NCBI GenBank assembly: GCA_950068635.1 | Contig: CATMIM010000106.1 | Coordinates: 1-5,395 of the forward strand | Length of the DNA stretch: 5,395 bases | Source: an uncultured Candidatus Poseidoniales archaeon | Lineage (GTDB): Archaea; Thermoplasmatota; Poseidoniia; Poseidoniales; Thalassarchaeaceae | Direction of reading: 5' to 3' | In this document: in pieces, positions 5,085 to 5,395 of the stretch | Layout: each line of letters opens with the position of its first letter | Position numbering within the stretch: the first letter of the stretch is position 1 | Position numbers and translations under genes: made by a program | The notes under the pieces: generated by a model | Databases searched by the model: none | What the model was told of the DNA's origin: nothing | The model's input: only the letters and a program-made list of their open reading frames with translations

Positions 5085-5395
5085 TCACCGTGTGCGGATG
5101 AACGAGTTGTCGCCCTGCATGTCCCAGTTGGAGCCGTCGGGCGCGAGGTAGACCGTGCCGCCGGTCTCCCCGGTGATGTAGCTGCCACCGGGTGGGAGGG
5201 CGGTGTAGTCTGGTGCGCTGCCGAGCGCCGGAGCGTCGCCCATCAATGACGGGTCAGCTCCCCAAGAGACGCTGGGCTCGGAGCGACCACCACGGAGGAG
5301 CATCAGGCCGAGCGTGACGGCGACGATCATCCCGATGATGGCGGTTGCCAGGATGGCGATCATCGTCGTCGAACCGGTCAAGCCACTCGAACCAG
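5085..5395 (-). CDS. C-terminal end of a membrane-anchored protein with short cytoplasmic tail (partial)
   Basis: The frame stays open to the right edge. A TTG at 5381 exists, but the in-frame codons before it (GSSG) read as a flexible linker, so this is probably the C-terminus of a larger exported protein whose start is outside the window. The visible part has a Gly/Ser/Thr-rich linker, one membrane helix (MIAILATAIIGMIVAVTLGLMLL), a basic stop (RGGR), and a tail of about 65 residues rich in Gly, Pro, Ser and Tyr. The tail ends in GGTVYLAPDGSNWDMQGDNSFIRTR-like sequence, of which the core motifs are PDGSNWDM and SFIRTR. From memory, large surface proteins of Marine Group II archaea end in a similar way (membrane helix, then a Gly/Pro tail with a W and a final basic residue). 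The exported domain, and therefore the function, cannot be read here. A strong hairpin follows its stop. Confidence 0.75.
   Translation of the reverse strand, partial: GSSGLTGSTTMIAILATAIIGMIVAVTLGLMLLRGGRSEPSVSWGADPSLMGDAPALGSAPDYTALPPGGSYITGETGGTVYLAPDGSNWDMQGDNSFIRTR

Overview
The window looks archaeal. It is G+C-rich and tightly packed, with three complete genes and four more that are short, partial or less certain. The clearest marker is a full-length archaeal-type flap endonuclease FEN1 with all seven catalytic acidic residues and a C-terminal PCNA-binding motif. Other archaeal signs are a BRE/TATA promoter that fits a leaderless transcript, TTG/GTG starts, and a tandem winged-helix regulator. 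The style of the membrane proteins (a one-pass protein with a short cytoplasmic tail, and acidic Asp/Phe tails) suggests planktonic Euryarchaeota such as Marine Group II (Poseidoniales). That placement is an inference from memory and was not tested by any search.

Layout. On the + strand, positions 2-769 hold the end of a two-pass membrane protein with a striking Asp/Phe-repeat acidic tail. It is followed after 9 bases by fen (779-1801), then after 42 bases by a 581-residue polytopic membrane protein (1844-3589) that resembles a GT-C type glycosyltransferase. These three probably form one transcription unit whose promoter lies upstream of the window. The + block meets a - strand block tail to tail at 3567-3589, where the two reading frames overlap by 23 bases.

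The - strand block, read from right to left, starts with the C-terminal end of a membrane-anchored protein (5395-5085, running off the window). Next come a perfect 11-bp hairpin (extended to 14 bp with a bulge), a tandem winged-helix regulator (4949-4395), a 60-residue protein resembling bacterial histone H1-like Hc1 proteins (4328-4146), and a protein with a LETM1-like segment (4088-3567). The last two are close together and probably share the promoter at 4353-4367. Between them lie three alternating copies of a 7-base inverted element.

How the genes may work together: FEN1 belongs to Okazaki-fragment maturation and repair, and the H1-like protein, if real, would act on DNA or chromatin. The membrane proteins around them have no clear functional link to replication, so the neighbourhood looks mainly like ordinary compact archaeal gene packing. 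No rRNA, tRNA, CRISPR array, insertion sequence or prophage is visible, and no gene-free stretch exceeds 300 bases (the longest is about 135 bases, 4950-5084). The most novel items are the Hc1-like mini-protein, the LETM1-like protein beside it, and the alternating repeats between them.
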